This document shows positions 1 to 6,888 of a stretch of DNA of 7,307 bases, one piece after another. Source of the stretch: an uncultured Solirubrobacterales bacterium. Its GTDB lineage: Bacteria; Actinomycetota; Thermoleophilia; Solirubrobacterales; 70-9. Each line of letters begins with the position of its first letter. Position 1 is the first letter of the stretch. The notes beneath the pieces were generated by a model that was given only the letters and a program-made list of their open reading frames with translations, was not told where the DNA came from and did no database searches. The stretch spans positions 1 through 7,307 of the forward strand of contig CALEMO010000372.1 of the NCBI GenBank assembly GCA_937910825.1. Direction: 5' to 3'. The position numbers were made by a program, and so were the translations under genes.

Positions 1-1
1 G

Positions 2-1219
2 TGGCTCGCGGTCGAGCTGGCGGCGACTGACGCCTGGGCTGCGGAAGGCATGGTGCCACCCGAAGCCGCAGCGGTCTGTCGTGAAAAGGCTGCCTTCACG
101 GTCGAGGATGTCAATGAGCGGGAAGAGGTGACCAACCACGATGTCGCCGCCTTCATCGACATCGTGGCCGCCTCGATCGGCGAAGAAGGACGCTGGATCC
201 ACTACGGGCTGACTTCGTCGGATGTGCTCGATACCGCCCTTGCCATTCAGCTCACCAGGGCGTCCGAGATCCTGGTCGAAGGCGCCAAAGATTTCCGCGA
301 CAACCTGGTCAAGCTTGCGCTCGCGCACCGCGACACACTCTGCGTCGGACGTACGCACGGGGTCCATGCGGAGCCCACAACTTTCGGCCTGCGCATGGCG
401 GGCTTCGCTTTCGAGGCAGACCGCAACCTGGCTCGTCTGAAGAGTGCCGGCGAGCAGGTATCGATGGGCAAGCTTTCGGGCGCGGTCGGAACCTACGCTT
501 CGGTTCCGCCGACGATCGAGCGCAGGGTGATGGAAAGCCTCAGCCTGCGCCGGGAGGAGATCGCGACCCAGGTGATCCCCCGCGACCGCCACGCCGAATT
601 TCTCAACGCGATCGCACTTGCCGGTGCCGGCATCGAGCGCTTCGCGACCGAGATCAGGCACCTTCAGCGAACCGAAGTGCGCGAGGCAGAAGAGCCTTTC
701 GCCACCGGCGAGCAAAAGGGCTCCTCAGCGATGCCGCACAAGCGCAATCCGATCCGGACCGAGCGCCTGACCGGCCTCGCCCGCCTGCTTCGCGGCTATT
801 CACAGACCGCGATGGAAAACGTCGCCCTCTGGCATGAGCGCGACATCTCCCATTCAGGGGCCGAGCGGGTGATCCTGCCGGACGCCACGATCGGCCTCGA
901 CTACATGCACCACGTCGCCAACCAGGTGGTTTCGGGTCTGGTCGTCCACGAGGACCGGCTGCTGGCCAACCTCGAACTCACCCACGGCGCACTGTTCAGC
1001 CAGCGGGCACTCACCGCCCTGGTCGAAGGCGGAATGTCCAGGGACGACGCCTATCGAACGGTCCAGGCGGCCGCCCACGAAGCTTTCGATTCAGGCACCC
1101 AGTTCCGCGAGCTGATCGCGGAGGCTGCGCCGGAACTCGACCTTGACGTGATCTTCGACTACGACGCGTATCTGACGCATCTGCCGGAAGTCTTCGAGCG
1201 GCTCGAAGCGATCGGCTGA
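2..1219 (+). CDS. purB: Adenylosuccinate lyase PurB, 5'-truncated by window edge
   Basis: Adenylosuccinate lyase cleaves SAICAR to AICAR plus fumarate, and adenylosuccinate to AMP plus fumarate; it is a cytosolic homotetramer of the fumarase/aspartase superfamily. The frame is already open at base 2 (WLAVELAATDAWAAEG), a typical PurB N-terminal segment. The ATG at 50 is therefore internal, and about 20-25 residues are likely missing to the left; 405 residues are visible. Family landmarks seen in order are HYGLTSSDVLDTA, GRTHGVHAEPTTFG, the flexible signature loop GSSAMPHKRNP (bases 719-751) that carries the catalytic serine, and WHERDISHSGAER. The stop is TGA at 1217-1219. The C-terminus looks complete and no frameshift is visible. 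It lies on the same strand as the other pur genes but is separated from purC by an opposite-strand gene, so it probably has its own transcript. Confidence 0.96.
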   Translation, partial: WLAVELAATDAWAAEGMVPPEAAAVCREKAAFTVEDVNEREEVTNHDVAAFIDIVAASIGEEGRWIHYGLTSSDVLDTALAIQLTRASEILVEGAKDFRDNLVKLALAHRDTLCVGRTHGVHAEPTTFGLRMAGFAFEADRNLARLKSAGEQVSMGKLSGAVGTYASVPPTIERRVMESLSLRREEIATQVIPRDRHAEFLNAIALAGAGIERFATEIRHLQRTEVREAEEPFATGEQKGSSAMPHKRNPIRTERLTGLARLLRGYSQTAMENVALWHERDISHSGAERVILPDATIGLDYMHHVANQVVSGLVVHEDRLLANLELTHGALFSQRALTALVEGGMSRDDAYRTVQAAAHEAFDSGTQFRELIAEAAPELDLDVIFDYDAYLTHLPEVFERLEAIG

Positions 1220-1232
1220 GGCAAAACGGGCG

Positions 1233-2183
1233 CTATCCGGGGACCACGGCCTCGACCGCTCCCTTGACCTCGGTCACTTTGCCGCCGAATTCAACCGCGT
1301 AGAGATTGCCGGCGCTGAAGCGCTTGCCGGCGGTGCTGATCGCCACCGACGAGGTATTGGTGAGGCCCGAAGCCAGTACACAGGCCTGCCGCTGGTGATT
1401 GATCTTCCAGACCTCACTGGAGCCAAGCACGGCGACGTAGAAGTTGCCCTCGTTATCCCGGGCGAGCCCGTCGAAGACCACGTTGGCGGCCAGCGGTGAA
1501 GTGAACCAGGTCGAGACATTCGACGGATTCGCGATCTCGATCCGGCTGATGGTCGAAGGGGTGACGAAGGTCTGAGCCGCGTAGATGTACTTGCCTCCCC
1601 TGCTCACGGTGATGCCGTTGGCTGATTCAAGGCTGGTGAAGCCGTTCTTCACATCGACCGCGGACCCCTTCTTCTTGACCCGGTCAAGCTTCAAACCGAG
1701 GTCGTTCGAAGCGAAGATCGCGCCGTTCTGGTTCTTGCGTGCGATCCCGTTGGCCATGCCCAGGGAATCGGTGATCACGGACCTGGTGCCGTTCGACGGG
1801 TTGACGCTCAGCAGCGAAGCCCCCGGGTTCAGGTCGCCGGCCAATCCGTTGGCGAGCGTATTGCCATTGCCCCAGAGCAGCCGCTTTCCTTTCCAGGCAA
1901 GCCCTCCTGGCCCCTCGGGCGCGTCGAGCACCGTCTCGGGTGTGCTGCCAGGGCCATCGGCACGGTAAAGGCGGGCAACATCAGGAGATCCAGCGGGGGC
2001 CCCTGAGTAGAAGAGCTTGCCGCCGCCTCCAACGATCACGGACTCGAGCCGGCCCTGGTCCGAATAGAGAGTCGACTGTGAATAGTCCCCCGTGCAGACG
2101 GGGACTTCGGCCGACGCGGAGGCCGCGCCAAAGGCTAGGAAGCTGGCCAGGACGAAGGCTGAGATTGAAAGATTGCGTCGCAT
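1233..2183 (-). CDS. Exported SMP-30/gluconolactonase-like beta-propeller protein
   Basis: This is a 316-residue protein of unknown substrate. Residues 1-25 form a Sec-type signal peptide: positive start MRRN, hydrophobic core SISAFVLASFLAFGA, and an A-S-A cleavage site before EVPVC, so the mature protein is probably outside the membrane. The rest shows repeated beta-propeller strands typical of the SMP-30/gluconolactonase/NHL class: GGKLFYSG (about 54-61), GLAWKGKRLLWGN (94-106), ANGITVSRGGKYIYAAQT (188-205), FDGLARDNEGNFYVAVLG (237-254) and SAGNLYAVEFGGKVTEV (290-306). Asn189 and Asp238 sit in the NG and DG contexts that supply metal ligands in SMP-30, but activity is unproven. The mature part has just two cysteines, 30 and 268, which could form a disulfide linking the two ends. 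A GTG start at 2225 would add 14 residues ahead of the signal peptide; I prefer ATG 2183 because it gives a standard signal peptide and lies 7 nt after a TATCCT box. It is probably not part of purine synthesis. Confidence 0.8.
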   Translation of the reverse strand: MRRNLSISAFVLASFLAFGAASASAEVPVCTGDYSQSTLYSDQGRLESVIVGGGGKLFYSGAPAGSPDVARLYRADGPGSTPETVLDAPEGPGGLAWKGKRLLWGNGNTLANGLAGDLNPGASLLSVNPSNGTRSVITDSLGMANGIARKNQNGAIFASNDLGLKLDRVKKKGSAVDVKNGFTSLESANGITVSRGGKYIYAAQTFVTPSTISRIEIANPSNVSTWFTSPLAANVVFDGLARDNEGNFYVAVLGSSEVWKINHQRQACVLASGLTNTSSVAISTAGKRFSAGNLYAVEFGGKVTEVKGAVEAVVPG

Positions 2184-2190
2184 CCAGCGA

Positions 2191-2196
2191 AGGATA
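2191..2196 (-). promoter_or_regulatory. Possible -10 box for the beta-propeller gene (leaderless)
   Basis: On the minus strand the bases read TATCCT, matching the TANNNT form of actinobacterial -10 boxes. Exactly 7 nt separate it from the ATG at 2183, so transcription could begin at or next to the start codon. No Shine-Dalgarno sequence is visible before that ATG, which fits a leaderless mRNA. No good -35 box is seen at 17-18 bp. Six-base matches are common by chance, so this is tentative. Confidence 0.33.
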
Positions 2197-2243
2197 GTGG
2201 CCGACACGGGGAGACCCGGTCGCACCCGACCGAATCAGGGCGC

Positions 2244-2249
2244 TAGGAT
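2244..2249 (+). promoter_or_regulatory. Possible -10 box for the purC-S-Q-L operon
   Basis: TAGGAT fits TANNNT and ends 10 nt before the purC ATG at 2260, implying a very short or absent leader. The AGGA inside it could instead serve as a weak ribosome binding site 11 nt from the ATG. No convincing -35 box is seen upstream. No purine riboswitch could fit between purC and its divergent neighbour, whose start is 76 bp away. Confidence 0.22.
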
Positions 2250-2259
2250 CGGGCGCAGA

Positions 2260-3111
2260 ATGGCTCAAAAAATAGATGACCTGAAACTTCATTCATCCGG
2301 CAAGGTCCGTGAGATTTACGAGATCGAAGACGACCTGCTGCTGGTCGCTTCCGACAGGATCTCGATCTATGACGTGATCATGCCCACCCGGATACCCGAC
2401 AAGGGCAAAGTGCTGACCCAGATGTCAAATTTCTGGTTCGAGAATACGTCCGGCATCGTGCCCAACCAATTCATTTCGAATGACGTGCCGGCCGAAGTAG
2501 AAGGGCGCGCCGTGAGGGTACGCAAGCTCCAGATGTATCCGATCGAATGTGTGGTCCGTGGCTACCTCTCTGGTTCCGGCTGGAAGGAGTACCAGGAGAC
2601 CGGTTCGGTCTGCGGAGTCGGCCTGCCGGAGGGCCTGGTCGAATCAGACAAGCTGCCGCGTCCGATCTTCACCCCGGCTACCAAGGCCGAGATCGGTGAC
2701 CACGACGAGAACATCGACTTTGAAAAGGCGGCCGAGATCATCGGCGACCGGGCGCTGATGGAGGAACTGCGGCGAGTGGCGATCGAGATCTACGAGTTCG
2801 GCGCGAACCACGCTGCGCAACGCGGCATCATCCTGGCCGACACCAAGTTCGAGTTCGGCAGCCATGCCGGGGCCGAGATAGTGCTCGGCGACGAAGTCCT
2901 CACCCCCGACTCCTCCCGCTACTGGCCTGCGGACCAGTACGAGCCGGGCAAGACCCAGCCTTCCTTCGACAAGCAGTTCGTCCGCGACTGGGCCAACGCC
3001 GCCGGATGGGACCACTCCCCACCCGCTCCGGAACTGCCGGATGACGTGGTCGAGCAGACCAGGGCGAAATACCGAGAGGCTTACGAACAGATCACCGGCA
3101 AGACTCTGTGA
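2260..3111 (+). CDS. purC: SAICAR synthase PurC
   Basis: Phosphoribosylaminoimidazole-succinocarboxamide synthase joins CAIR and aspartate using ATP to make SAICAR, a cytosolic step of purine synthesis. The protein has 283 residues. Its N-terminal nucleotide-binding lobe begins SSGKVREIYE (residues 12-21). Signature one is YPIECVVRGYLSGSG (93-107), with the conserved Glu96 and Arg100. Signature two is LADTKFEFG (192-200), followed by DEVLTPDSSRYW. The frame stays open upstream to about 2092, but that extension would overlap the signal-peptide end of the opposite gene and has no family resemblance. The ATG at 2260 gives MAQKIDDLKLHSSGK, a normal PurC start. The gene heads the purC-S-Q-L run; its TGA stop (3109-3111) overlaps the GTG start of purS. 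No key residue appears to be missing. Confidence 0.97.
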   Translation: MAQKIDDLKLHSSGKVREIYEIEDDLLLVASDRISIYDVIMPTRIPDKGKVLTQMSNFWFENTSGIVPNQFISNDVPAEVEGRAVRVRKLQMYPIECVVRGYLSGSGWKEYQETGSVCGVGLPEGLVESDKLPRPIFTPATKAEIGDHDENIDFEKAAEIIGDRALMEELRRVAIEIYEFGANHAAQRGIILADTKFEFGSHAGAEIVLGDEVLTPDSSRYWPADQYEPGKTQPSFDKQFVRDWANAAGWDHSPPAPELPDDVVEQTRAKYREAYEQITGKTL

Positions 3112-3332
3112 TCACTGCGACCATCCTGATCAGGCCGAAAGAAGGCATCCTCGACGCCCAGGGCAAAGCGGTCGAGGGAGCGCTGCCGGCACTCGGCTTC
3201 AGCGGGATCGAGCATGTACGGGTGGGACGAATCGTCGAGCTGCATGCGGAGAATGCTGACCAGCTCGAAGAACTCTGCGAGAAGCTGCTCGCCAACCCGC
3301 TGATCGAGGACTACGAAATCGAGATCTCTTGA
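3108..3332 (+). CDS. purS: FGAM synthase subunit PurS
   Basis: PurS is the small structural subunit of the three-part formylglycinamidine ribonucleotide synthase. As a dimer it bridges the glutaminase PurQ and the synthetase PurL and is needed for ammonia transfer. The 74-residue protein has the usual family length and pattern: TILIRPKEGILDAQGKAVEGAL (residues 5-26) at the first strand and helix, a central LGFSGIEHVRVGRIVEL, and an acidic C-terminus. The start is GTG at 3108, overlapping the purC TGA by 4 bases (GTGA). No ribosome binding site is visible just upstream, so translation probably depends on ribosomes arriving from purC. Its own stop, TGA at 3330-3332, overlaps the start of purQ. 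Confidence 0.95.
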   Translation: MITATILIRPKEGILDAQGKAVEGALPALGFSGIEHVRVGRIVELHAENADQLEELCEKLLANPLIEDYEIEIS

Positions 3333-4006
3333 ACTGGGGCGTGCTTCAGTTCCCGGGATCCTGTGACGAGCGAGATGCGCTGAATGCATGCCGGGTGGCC
3401 GACCGCAGCTCGGGCGGCACCTCCCGCCTCGTCTGGCACGAAGAGACCGATCTCAGCGGACTCGACGGAATCGTCGTTCCTGGCGGCTTCTCCTACGGTG
3501 ACTACCTGCGGGCCGGAGCGATCGCACGCTTCGCACCGGCGATGGAAGCCGTGGCGGATTTTGCCGCCGCCGGCAGGCCGGTACTCGGTATCTGTAACGG
3601 CTTTCAGGTCCTTTGTGAAAGCGGGCTGCTGCCGGGCGCGCTGCTGACCAACGAAGGCATGCGTTTCATCTGCCGCCAGGGCGACCTGGTCGCCGGTGAG
3701 AGCGACTCCCCTTTCCTCAGCGAGATGAGCCCGGGAGAAGTCATTTCGGTCCCGTTCAAGCACCAGAGCGGCCGATTTTTCGCGCCCCCGGAGATGCTCG
3801 AGCGGATCGAAGCGAACGGACAGGTCGCCTTCCGCTACGCCGAAGACCAGAATCCGAACGGCTCGCTGGGCGACATCGCCGGAGTAACCAATGAAGCTGG
3901 AAATGTGCTCGGCCTGATGCCCCATCCGGAACATGCGGTCGAAGCGTTCGCCGGCTCAACTGACGGCCTGAAGATTTTCCGCGGGCCCGCCGGGGTGGCT
4001 GCCTGA
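3329..4006 (+). CDS. purQ: FGAM synthase glutaminase subunit PurQ
   Basis: PurQ is the class I glutamine amidotransferase that releases ammonia from glutamine for FGAM synthesis and passes it to PurL. The 225-residue protein starts at TTG 3329, overlapping the purS stop by 4 bases (TTGA); the resulting MNWGVLQFPGS is the normal first strand of the family. The catalytic triad is visible: Cys89 in GICNGFQVL, with His199 and Glu201 in PHPEH. VVPGGFSYGDYLRAG (residues 49-63) and KHQSGRFF are also family-typical. Near the N-terminus it reads FPGSCDERD, where many PurQ proteins have FPGSNCD, so one residue is absent; I recall the same form in related actinobacteria. No clear ribosome binding site precedes the TTG, so coupling to purS translation is likely. 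The stop shares one base with the purL start. Confidence 0.96.
   Translation: MNWGVLQFPGSCDERDALNACRVADRSSGGTSRLVWHEETDLSGLDGIVVPGGFSYGDYLRAGAIARFAPAMEAVADFAAAGRPVLGICNGFQVLCESGLLPGALLTNEGMRFICRQGDLVAGESDSPFLSEMSPGEVISVPFKHQSGRFFAPPEMLERIEANGQVAFRYAEDQNPNGSLGDIAGVTNEAGNVLGLMPHPEHAVEAFAGSTDGLKIFRGPAGVAA
3992..3998 (+). promoter_or_regulatory. Possible ribosome binding site of purL
   Basis: The bases GGGGTGG lie inside the end of purQ and stop 7 nt before the purL ATG at 4006. They resemble the core GGAGG with one mismatch. Since purL starts within the purQ stop codon (TGATG), the site could help a terminating ribosome restart. The match is imperfect in GC-rich coding sequence, so confidence is low. 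Confidence 0.3.
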
Positions 4007-6189
4007 TGGCACCGCATCGTGAGCTCGGGCTGACCGACGACGAGTTCGAACTGATCAAGCAGAAGATGGGACGCGAGCCGAATGCGGTCGAGCTGGCCAT
4101 GTTCTCCCTGCTCTGGTCCGAACACTGCGCTTACAAGCACTCGAAGAAACTGTTGGCGACGCTGCCCACTGAGGGTCCGCGAGTGGTCATGGGGCCGGGG
4201 GAAAATGCTGGCGCCGTGGACATCGGCAACGGCCATTCGATCGCTTTCAAGGTCGAGTCACACAACCATCCGAGTGCGGTCGAACCCTTCCAGGGAGCGG
4301 CAACCGGGGTCGGCGGCATTCTGCGGGACGTAATCGCCCTGGGCGCCCGGCCGATCGCGATTCTCGATTCGCTGCGCTTCGGCGAACTCGATTCGGAACG
4401 TACCCGCTATCTGGTCGACGGTGTGGTCGGCGGCATCGGGCACTACGGCAATTCGATGGGCATTGCGACGGTCGGCGGCGAGATCTATTTCGAGCCGCCC
4501 TACGAACAGAACTGTCTTGTCAATGCGATGTGCGTCGGCATCGCCAGGACCGACGGGATGGTCCGGGCGGCAGCCTCCGGGACCGGCAACAAGGTGGTGC
4601 TCTTCGGTGCGAAGACCGGGCGCGACGGGATCGGTGGCGCTTCCGTGCTCGCATCGGCTGAACTCGACGAAGGCGACTCGGGCAAGCGGCCGACGGTGCA
4701 GATCGGTGATCCCTTCGAAGAATCCAAGTTGCTCGAGTGCTGCCAGGAGTTGCTGGCGGCAGACCTGCTGGTCTCACTTCAGGACCTGGGTGCTGCCGGG
4801 CTCACTTCTTCGGCCGGGGAGATGGCCTCGGCGGGAGGCACGGGCATGGACATCGACGTCGGGCTGGTCCCGCTGCGGGAAGCCGACATGGAACCTTTCG
4901 AAATCATGGTCAGCGAGTCACAGGAGCGCATGCTGGCCGTGGTCGAGCCGTCCAAGGTGGGTCAGGTCCTCGCCGTTTGCACCAAGTGGCAGACCGACTC
5001 GGCGATGATCGGCGAAGTGACCGACAGTGGCGACTTCCGCATTCTGAAGGGCGGCGAGACGGTCGGACAGATCGCGGTCGACGCTCTGGTCGACGGCTGC
5101 CCGCTCTATGACCTCGAACCCGAAGAGCCCGCCGAGTGGATCTACGGCAACCGGGTGACCCTGCGCGAGGGCGCTGACGCGAGCGAAATCACCCTGAGCC
5201 TGCTGAGTGCTTCATCGATCGCCTCAAAGCGCTGGGCCTACGAGCAGTACGACACGATGGTCGGTTCGCGCACAGTTCACCGGGCCGGCGCGGCCGACGC
5301 GGCCGTGCTGAACATTCCCGAGTCCGACCGGGCGATCGCGATCTCGATCGATGGCAACGGCCGGCGGGTTGCCTGCTCGCCCCACGAAGGCACCATCGAG
5401 GCCACACTCGAATGCGCCGCCAACCTGGCCTGTGTCGGTGCCGAGCCCCTGGGTGTCACCAACTGCCTGAATTTTGGTAATCCGGAGAAACCGACGGTCG
5501 CCTGGCAGCTCAGCCAGTCGGTGGCCGGACTCGGTGAGGCCTGCGAAGGACTCGGCCTGCCGGTGGTCGGCGGCAACGTCTCGCTCTACAACGAAACCCC
5601 TCAGGGTCCGATCTATCCGACGCCGGTCATCGGCATGGTTGGTGAACTGCCAGACATAGATTGCTGCGGCGGAGAAGTCTGGCGAGATGGTGACTGGGTG
5701 GCACTACTCGGCCCTTTCAATCCCTCGCTTGCGGGCTCGGAGCTGGAGAAAGCAAGGGGACAGCTCGGTAACGGCCTGCCGCCCGTCGCGATCCCGGACG
5801 TGAAGGCGGCGATCGAATCGGTCAGAGAGGCTGTTAGCAGCGGCCTCATCCGGACCGTGAGCGACGTTTCCGACGGTGGCATCGCGACCCTGGTGGCTGA
5901 AATGGCGTCCGGCTCCGGTATCGGCTGCGACCTCAACCTCGAACCGGTGCTCGTCCAGCGCGAATGCTCCCCGGAAGATGCGCTCTTCGGTGAAGGGCCC
6001 GGCGGGTTCATCCTCGCCGGCGACCGCCAGTCGATCGAGCGGCTCGGCGGCGAAGGAGTCCAGATCGACCTTCTCGGCAGGGTGAGCGGCAACGAAATTT
6101 GGGTCAATGCCGGAGACCAGAAGGTTGACATTCTCGTAGCCGAGGCCCGGGCCGCATTCGATTCACTCGAAGCCCGCATCGAAGCCTAG
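4006..6189 (+). CDS. purL: FGAM synthase large subunit PurL (short form)
   Basis: PurL is the ATP-dependent synthetase subunit that converts FGAR to FGAM with ammonia supplied by PurQ through the PurS-bridged complex. At 727 residues it is the short type; the long PurL of enterobacteria and eukaryotes is about 1,300 and carries its own glutaminase domain. Visible landmarks are LLWSEHCAYKHSKK (residues 35-48) with the conserved catalytic-region His40, MGPGENAGAVDIG (62-74), VESHNHPSAVEPFQGAATGVGG (83-104), VVGGNVSLYNET (about 520-531) and LFGEGPGGFI (660-669). Two AIRS-type domain pairs span the chain, as expected. The ATG at 4006 overlaps the purQ TGA by one base. The TAG stop is followed after 11 nt by the nhaA-like gene. 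No broken motif or frameshift is seen. Confidence 0.97.
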   Translation: MAPHRELGLTDDEFELIKQKMGREPNAVELAMFSLLWSEHCAYKHSKKLLATLPTEGPRVVMGPGENAGAVDIGNGHSIAFKVESHNHPSAVEPFQGAATGVGGILRDVIALGARPIAILDSLRFGELDSERTRYLVDGVVGGIGHYGNSMGIATVGGEIYFEPPYEQNCLVNAMCVGIARTDGMVRAAASGTGNKVVLFGAKTGRDGIGGASVLASAELDEGDSGKRPTVQIGDPFEESKLLECCQELLAADLLVSLQDLGAAGLTSSAGEMASAGGTGMDIDVGLVPLREADMEPFEIMVSESQERMLAVVEPSKVGQVLAVCTKWQTDSAMIGEVTDSGDFRILKGGETVGQIAVDALVDGCPLYDLEPEEPAEWIYGNRVTLREGADASEITLSLLSASSIASKRWAYEQYDTMVGSRTVHRAGAADAAVLNIPESDRAIAISIDGNGRRVACSPHEGTIEATLECAANLACVGAEPLGVTNCLNFGNPEKPTVAWQLSQSVAGLGEACEGLGLPVVGGNVSLYNETPQGPIYPTPVIGMVGELPDIDCCGGEVWRDGDWVALLGPFNPSLAGSELEKARGQLGNGLPPVAIPDVKAAIESVREAVSSGLIRTVSDVSDGGIATLVAEMASGSGIGCDLNLEPVLVQRECSPEDALFGEGPGGFILAGDRQSIERLGGEGVQIDLLGRVSGNEIWVNAGDQKVDILVAEARAAFDSLEARIEA

Positions 6190-6200
6190 AGCGGCCCAAA

Positions 6201-6848
6201 ATGAAAAAACAGGCGAGTAGAGGTGGTATTACCGAAAGCCACCGTGACCTGAGCGCTCAGGTTGCGAGACCGCTGCGCAAGTACCTGGCCACCGAGACCG
6301 GCAGCGCCGGCCTGCTGCTGCCCGCCGCGATTATCGCCTTGATCTGGGCGAATTCACCACTCTCGGGATCCTACGATTCCCTCTGGCATACCGACCTGTC
6401 GATCAGCCTCGGCAGCGGCTCGATCAGCCTCGACCTCCGGCAATGGCTGGATGAAGGGCTGATGGCCCTCTTCTTCTTTGTGATCGGGCTGGAGGTCAGG
6501 CGGGAGATCTCGGTAGGCGAGATGAGTGAGCGCAAGCGGGTCGTGCTGCCAGTGGTCGCGGGGATCGGCGACATGCTGTTTTCGCATCAGGGTGGTCTCG
6601 ACATCGAAGACCTGATCGGCTACGCCGGTCGGCTCGAACTCGACGTCGACCAGTTCGTGCTCGAGATCGAAGGCAGCCTCAATACGGGACGGATCCAGGA
6701 AGACGTGGCCAGTGCCGACGCCAGTGCTGCCCATGGGACCCCGACCTTCTTCATCGGCGGCAAGCGCCACATCGGACCCTACGACGCAAAGTCGCTGGCG
6801 GCCGAGTTGCGCGCGTCGACGGCCTGCACTGCTACCCTGCCTCTGTAG
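6201..6848 (+). CDS. NhaA/DsbA-like fusion with a large in-frame internal deletion
   Basis: The 215-residue frame joins parts of two families. Residues 1-123 match the start of NhaA Na+/H+ antiporters: a membrane segment GLLLPAAIIALIWANS (37-52), then QWLDEGLMALFFFVIGLEVRREI (81-103) and the loop RKRVVLPVVAGIG (111-123). From about residue 124 it matches the last part of a DsbA-like thioredoxin domain: MLFSHQGGLDIEDLIGYAGRL (125-145), VREDVASADA-like IQEDVASADASAAHGTPTFFIGGKRHIGPYD (165-195) with the cis-proline loop GTP (179-181). NhaA-thioredoxin fusions of roughly 600 residues are known in actinobacteria. Here about 400 residues seem absent, including the paired ion-binding aspartates of NhaA and the CxxC of DsbA. 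Neither antiport nor thiol redox activity is therefore expected. The join lies near bases 6567-6575. The tail STACTATLPL is not recognisable. It follows purL by 11 nt with no clear ribosome binding site. It may be a decaying gene or an assembly artefact. Confidence 0.82.
   Translation: MKKQASRGGITESHRDLSAQVARPLRKYLATETGSAGLLLPAAIIALIWANSPLSGSYDSLWHTDLSISLGSGSISLDLRQWLDEGLMALFFFVIGLEVRREISVGEMSERKRVVLPVVAGIGDMLFSHQGGLDIEDLIGYAGRLELDVDQFVLEIEGSLNTGRIQEDVASADASAAHGTPTFFIGGKRHIGPYDAKSLAAELRASTACTATLPL
6830..6838 (+). promoter_or_regulatory. Possible extended -10 promoter for purF
   Basis: TGCTACCCT fits the extended -10 pattern TGNTANNNT. It lies within the last codons of the nhaA-like frame and would start transcription near 6845, giving a leader of about 54 nt before the purF TTG. 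A weak TTGCGC (6807-6812) sits 20 bp upstream, longer than the ideal -35 spacing, but an extended -10 tolerates a poor -35. The frame's unrecognisable C-terminal tail overlaps this element. It would let purF be expressed apart from purC-S-Q-L. Confidence 0.35.
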
Positions 6849-6861
6849 GTAGACCGCCTAC
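6845..6861 (+). other. Small hairpin at the nhaA-like/purF junction
   Basis: GTAGG (6845-6849) and CCTAC (6857-6861) can pair around a 7-base loop, and a T-G wobble can add one pair inside. The stem is short and no run of T follows, so it is not a convincing terminator. If the promoter proposed at 6830-6838 is real, the hairpin would lie at the 5' end of the purF mRNA. Confidence 0.25.
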
Positions 6862-6882
6862 GCCCCTCTTCAATCCAGCAAC

Positions 6883-6888
6883 AGGTGG
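6883..6888 (+). promoter_or_regulatory. Ribosome binding site deciding the purF TTG start
   Basis: AGGTGG lies 10 nt before the TTG at 6899 and resembles AGGAGG with one mismatch. No ATG, GTG or TTG occurs in the purF frame between the end of the nhaA-like gene and 6899, so the site supports TTG as the true start. Confidence 0.5.

Noticed and set aside
50..52. ATG at 50 as the purB start.
   Set aside because: The frame is open to the window edge, and bases 2-49 encode conserved PurB sequence, so the gene begins outside the window.
1585..1968. A 127-residue plus-strand frame inside the beta-propeller gene.
   Set aside because: It is rich in proline and serine with no family features, while the minus frame has a signal peptide and propeller repeats.
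2184..2225. A GTG start at 2225 for the beta-propeller gene.
   Set aside because: It puts 14 extra residues before a standard signal peptide and has no ribosome binding site; ATG 2183 fits better, though the choice is not certain.
2092..2259. An in-frame upstream extension of purC.
   Set aside because: It would run through the signal-peptide region of the opposite gene and resembles no PurC; the ATG at 2260 gives the normal family N-terminus.
3311..3934. A 207-residue open frame on the minus strand opposite purQ.
   Set aside because: Purine-pathway PurQ on the plus strand is certain here; the antisense frame reflects GC-rich codon bias and shows no recognisable domain.
6845..6870. The hairpin at 6845-6861 as a rho-independent terminator for the pur operon.
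   Set aside because: The stem is only 5-6 pairs and is followed by GCCCCTCTT, not a run of T.
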